5,544 bases of DNA from Lachnospiraceae bacterium. Its GTDB lineage: Bacteria; Bacillota; Clostridia; Lachnospirales; Lachnospiraceae. Of the stretch, positions 4,830-5,544 are shown one piece after another. The stretch lies in assembly GCA_014804495.1 (NCBI GenBank), contig JAAUZS010000029.1:16644-22187 (forward strand), given 5' to 3'. How positions within the stretch are numbered: position 1 is the first letter of the stretch; every line of letters starts with the position of its first letter. The notes under the pieces were generated by a model. The model ran no database searches, had not been told where the DNA came from, and saw nothing but the letters and a program-made list of their open reading frames with translations. Position numbers and translations under genes: made by a program.

Positions 4830-4849
4830 ACCACATTCGGTTATGTGGT
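4830..4849. repeat. Perfect inverted repeat ACCACAT-6-ATGTGGT before the membrane-protein gene
   Basis: A 7-bp arm on each side of TCGGTT, ending 8 bases before the AAAAGGAG ribosome binding site (4858-4865). As DNA it has the size and symmetry of a dimeric repressor operator. As RNA it would be a small hairpin next to the ribosome binding site. Sequence alone does not decide between these. Confidence 0.45.
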
Positions 4850-4873
4850 AATAAACGAAAAGGAGATTACGAT

Positions 4874-5356
4874 ATGAAAAGAAAAAATTTATTCATCATT
4901 TATCTGTCAGAGTTTTTGGTTTTGGCTGTGGGCTATGTACTTCTGGCAGTTCAGGGAAACAATCTTTTTACCATGCCTGCATATGCGCTTGTTGACCCGC
5001 CTACATTGTTGTTGCTTTTCATCTTTTCGGTTCCGGTTCTGATAGGCTCCGGTTTATGGAAAGACCTGTTCCGGGTTTTTAAATCGGACCAAAGTTCACT
5101 TATCAAATTGAAAAGAACTCTGGAGGCAGTGAAACTTTTGCAGCGTCAGATTTTTTATACAGGGTGCGTCATAATCATATTGTCGGCACTCGTGACATTG
5201 TACACGACAGCGCAAAACGGATATGTCCTTGCGCCGGAACAGTTATTTGTCACAATTTTACCTGGCATATATGTGGCGGCGCTGGAGCTTCTGCTTGCGC
5301 CTTTGTATACGGTAACCAAGCTGGAAATTTTAGATTATATGGGACGTGACGAATGA
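4874..5356 (+). CDS. Small four-helix membrane protein of unknown function (weak MotA/ExbB-like layout)
   Basis: A 160-residue protein with four hydrophobic segments, about 7-26, 42-62, 95-112 and 123-146. A basic loop lies between the second and third (WKDLFRVFKSDQ through KLKRTLEAVKLLQRQ, 62-93), which by the positive-inside rule is cytoplasmic. Two helices, a cytoplasmic helical segment and two more helices recall the layout of MotA/TolQ/ExbB proton-channel subunits, but I see no diagnostic motif and the protein is short. That link is only a suggestion. The start is supported by AAAAGGAG eight bases upstream. The stop overlaps the next gene by 4 bases (ATGA), so the two are co-translated and probably work together. 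Upstream lie an inverted repeat (4830-4849) and a hairpin with a T-run (4757-4797), which suggest control of this operon. Confidence 0.75.
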   Translation: MKRKNLFIIYLSEFLVLAVGYVLLAVQGNNLFTMPAYALVDPPTLLLLFIFSVPVLIGSGLWKDLFRVFKSDQSSLIKLKRTLEAVKLLQRQIFYTGCVIIILSALVTLYTTAQNGYVLAPEQLFVTILPGIYVAALELLLAPLYTVTKLEILDYMGRDE

Positions 5357-5544
5357 AAGGATACGGAAAACAGATTCTTTTTACAGGATTTTATCTGATT
5401 ATGCTGTCATTCCTGCTTGTACTGCAATACTGCTATATAGACGGAATGATTCCTAAGCTTCTCGCAAGTGGAATTGCGCTGATTCTTACATTTCCATGCC
5501 TGATTTTGATGAGGAAATGGAAAGAGGCGGTTCTGACGGATTCT
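5353..5544 (+). CDS. Second small membrane protein of the pair, 3' truncated by the window end
   Basis: ATG 5353 overlaps the TGA of the previous gene (ATGA, 5353-5356), and the frame stays open for 64 codons to the window end. The protein begins MKGYGKQILFTGFYLIMLS and has two hydrophobic segments, about residues 8-26 and 33-52, followed by a basic stretch MRKWKEA. There is no strong ribosome binding site of its own, so translation is probably coupled to the gene before it. I do not recognise a family. The overlap and shared membrane character suggest a two-subunit membrane complex. The remainder, beyond the window, may carry the diagnostic domain. Confidence 0.7.
   Translation, partial: MKGYGKQILFTGFYLIMLSFLLVLQYCYIDGMIPKLLASGIALILTFPCLILMRKWKEAVLTDS

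Noticed and set aside
1..5544. CRISPR array, tRNA, rRNA or insertion sequence ends
   Set aside because: No regularly spaced repeats, tRNA-like cloverleaf or paired transposon ends were seen on either strand by eye.

Overview
The window looks like chromosomal DNA from a low-to-mid GC Gram-positive anaerobe, most likely a Lachnospiraceae-type Clostridium relative. This is an inference from strong AGGAGG-type ribosome binding sites, AT-rich spacers, a TetR + ABC-2 exporter pairing common in that group, a secreted protein with a C-x-H...C-x2-C segment and a Gly/Phe-rich C-terminal module, and a PD-(D/E)XK 'Rpn/transposase-like' nuclease.

Layout. Positions 1-167 hold the C-terminal end of an unrecognised gene ('X'). 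Its stop overlaps the start of a TetR-family regulator (160-771) by 8 bases. Next, on the minus strand, is a self-contained unit: a secreted modular protein (863-1711) with its own terminator (804-838), a good ribosome binding site and a candidate promoter. At 1823-1940 lies a decayed second copy of the X-end/tetR-start junction. In it tetR has shrunk to a 9-codon remnant that joins its first codons to something resembling its last ones. Directly after this come an ABC-2 exporter ATPase (1954-2826) and its permease (2846-3631). A PD-(D/E)XK family nuclease (3636-4502, minus) converges on the permease with only 4 bases between the stops. A 371-base AT-rich spacer (4503-4873) carries a structured leader for the nuclease, candidate promoters in both directions, a 12-bp hairpin with a T-run, and a second perfect inverted repeat. 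Two overlapping small membrane-protein genes (4874-5356 and 5353 to the window end) read rightward from it.

How the genes fit together. The simplest reading is an ancestral operon X-tetR-ATPase-permease, in which TetR would repress a small-molecule or peptide exporter. A duplication or recombination event, combined with arrival of the minus-strand secreted-protein unit, separated the intact tetR from the exporter genes and left a scar in front of the ATPase. The scar is the most informative feature in the window. I see no clearly new defence or mobile system. The less explained parts are the structured nuclease leader and the hairpin-bounded upstream region of the membrane-protein pair.
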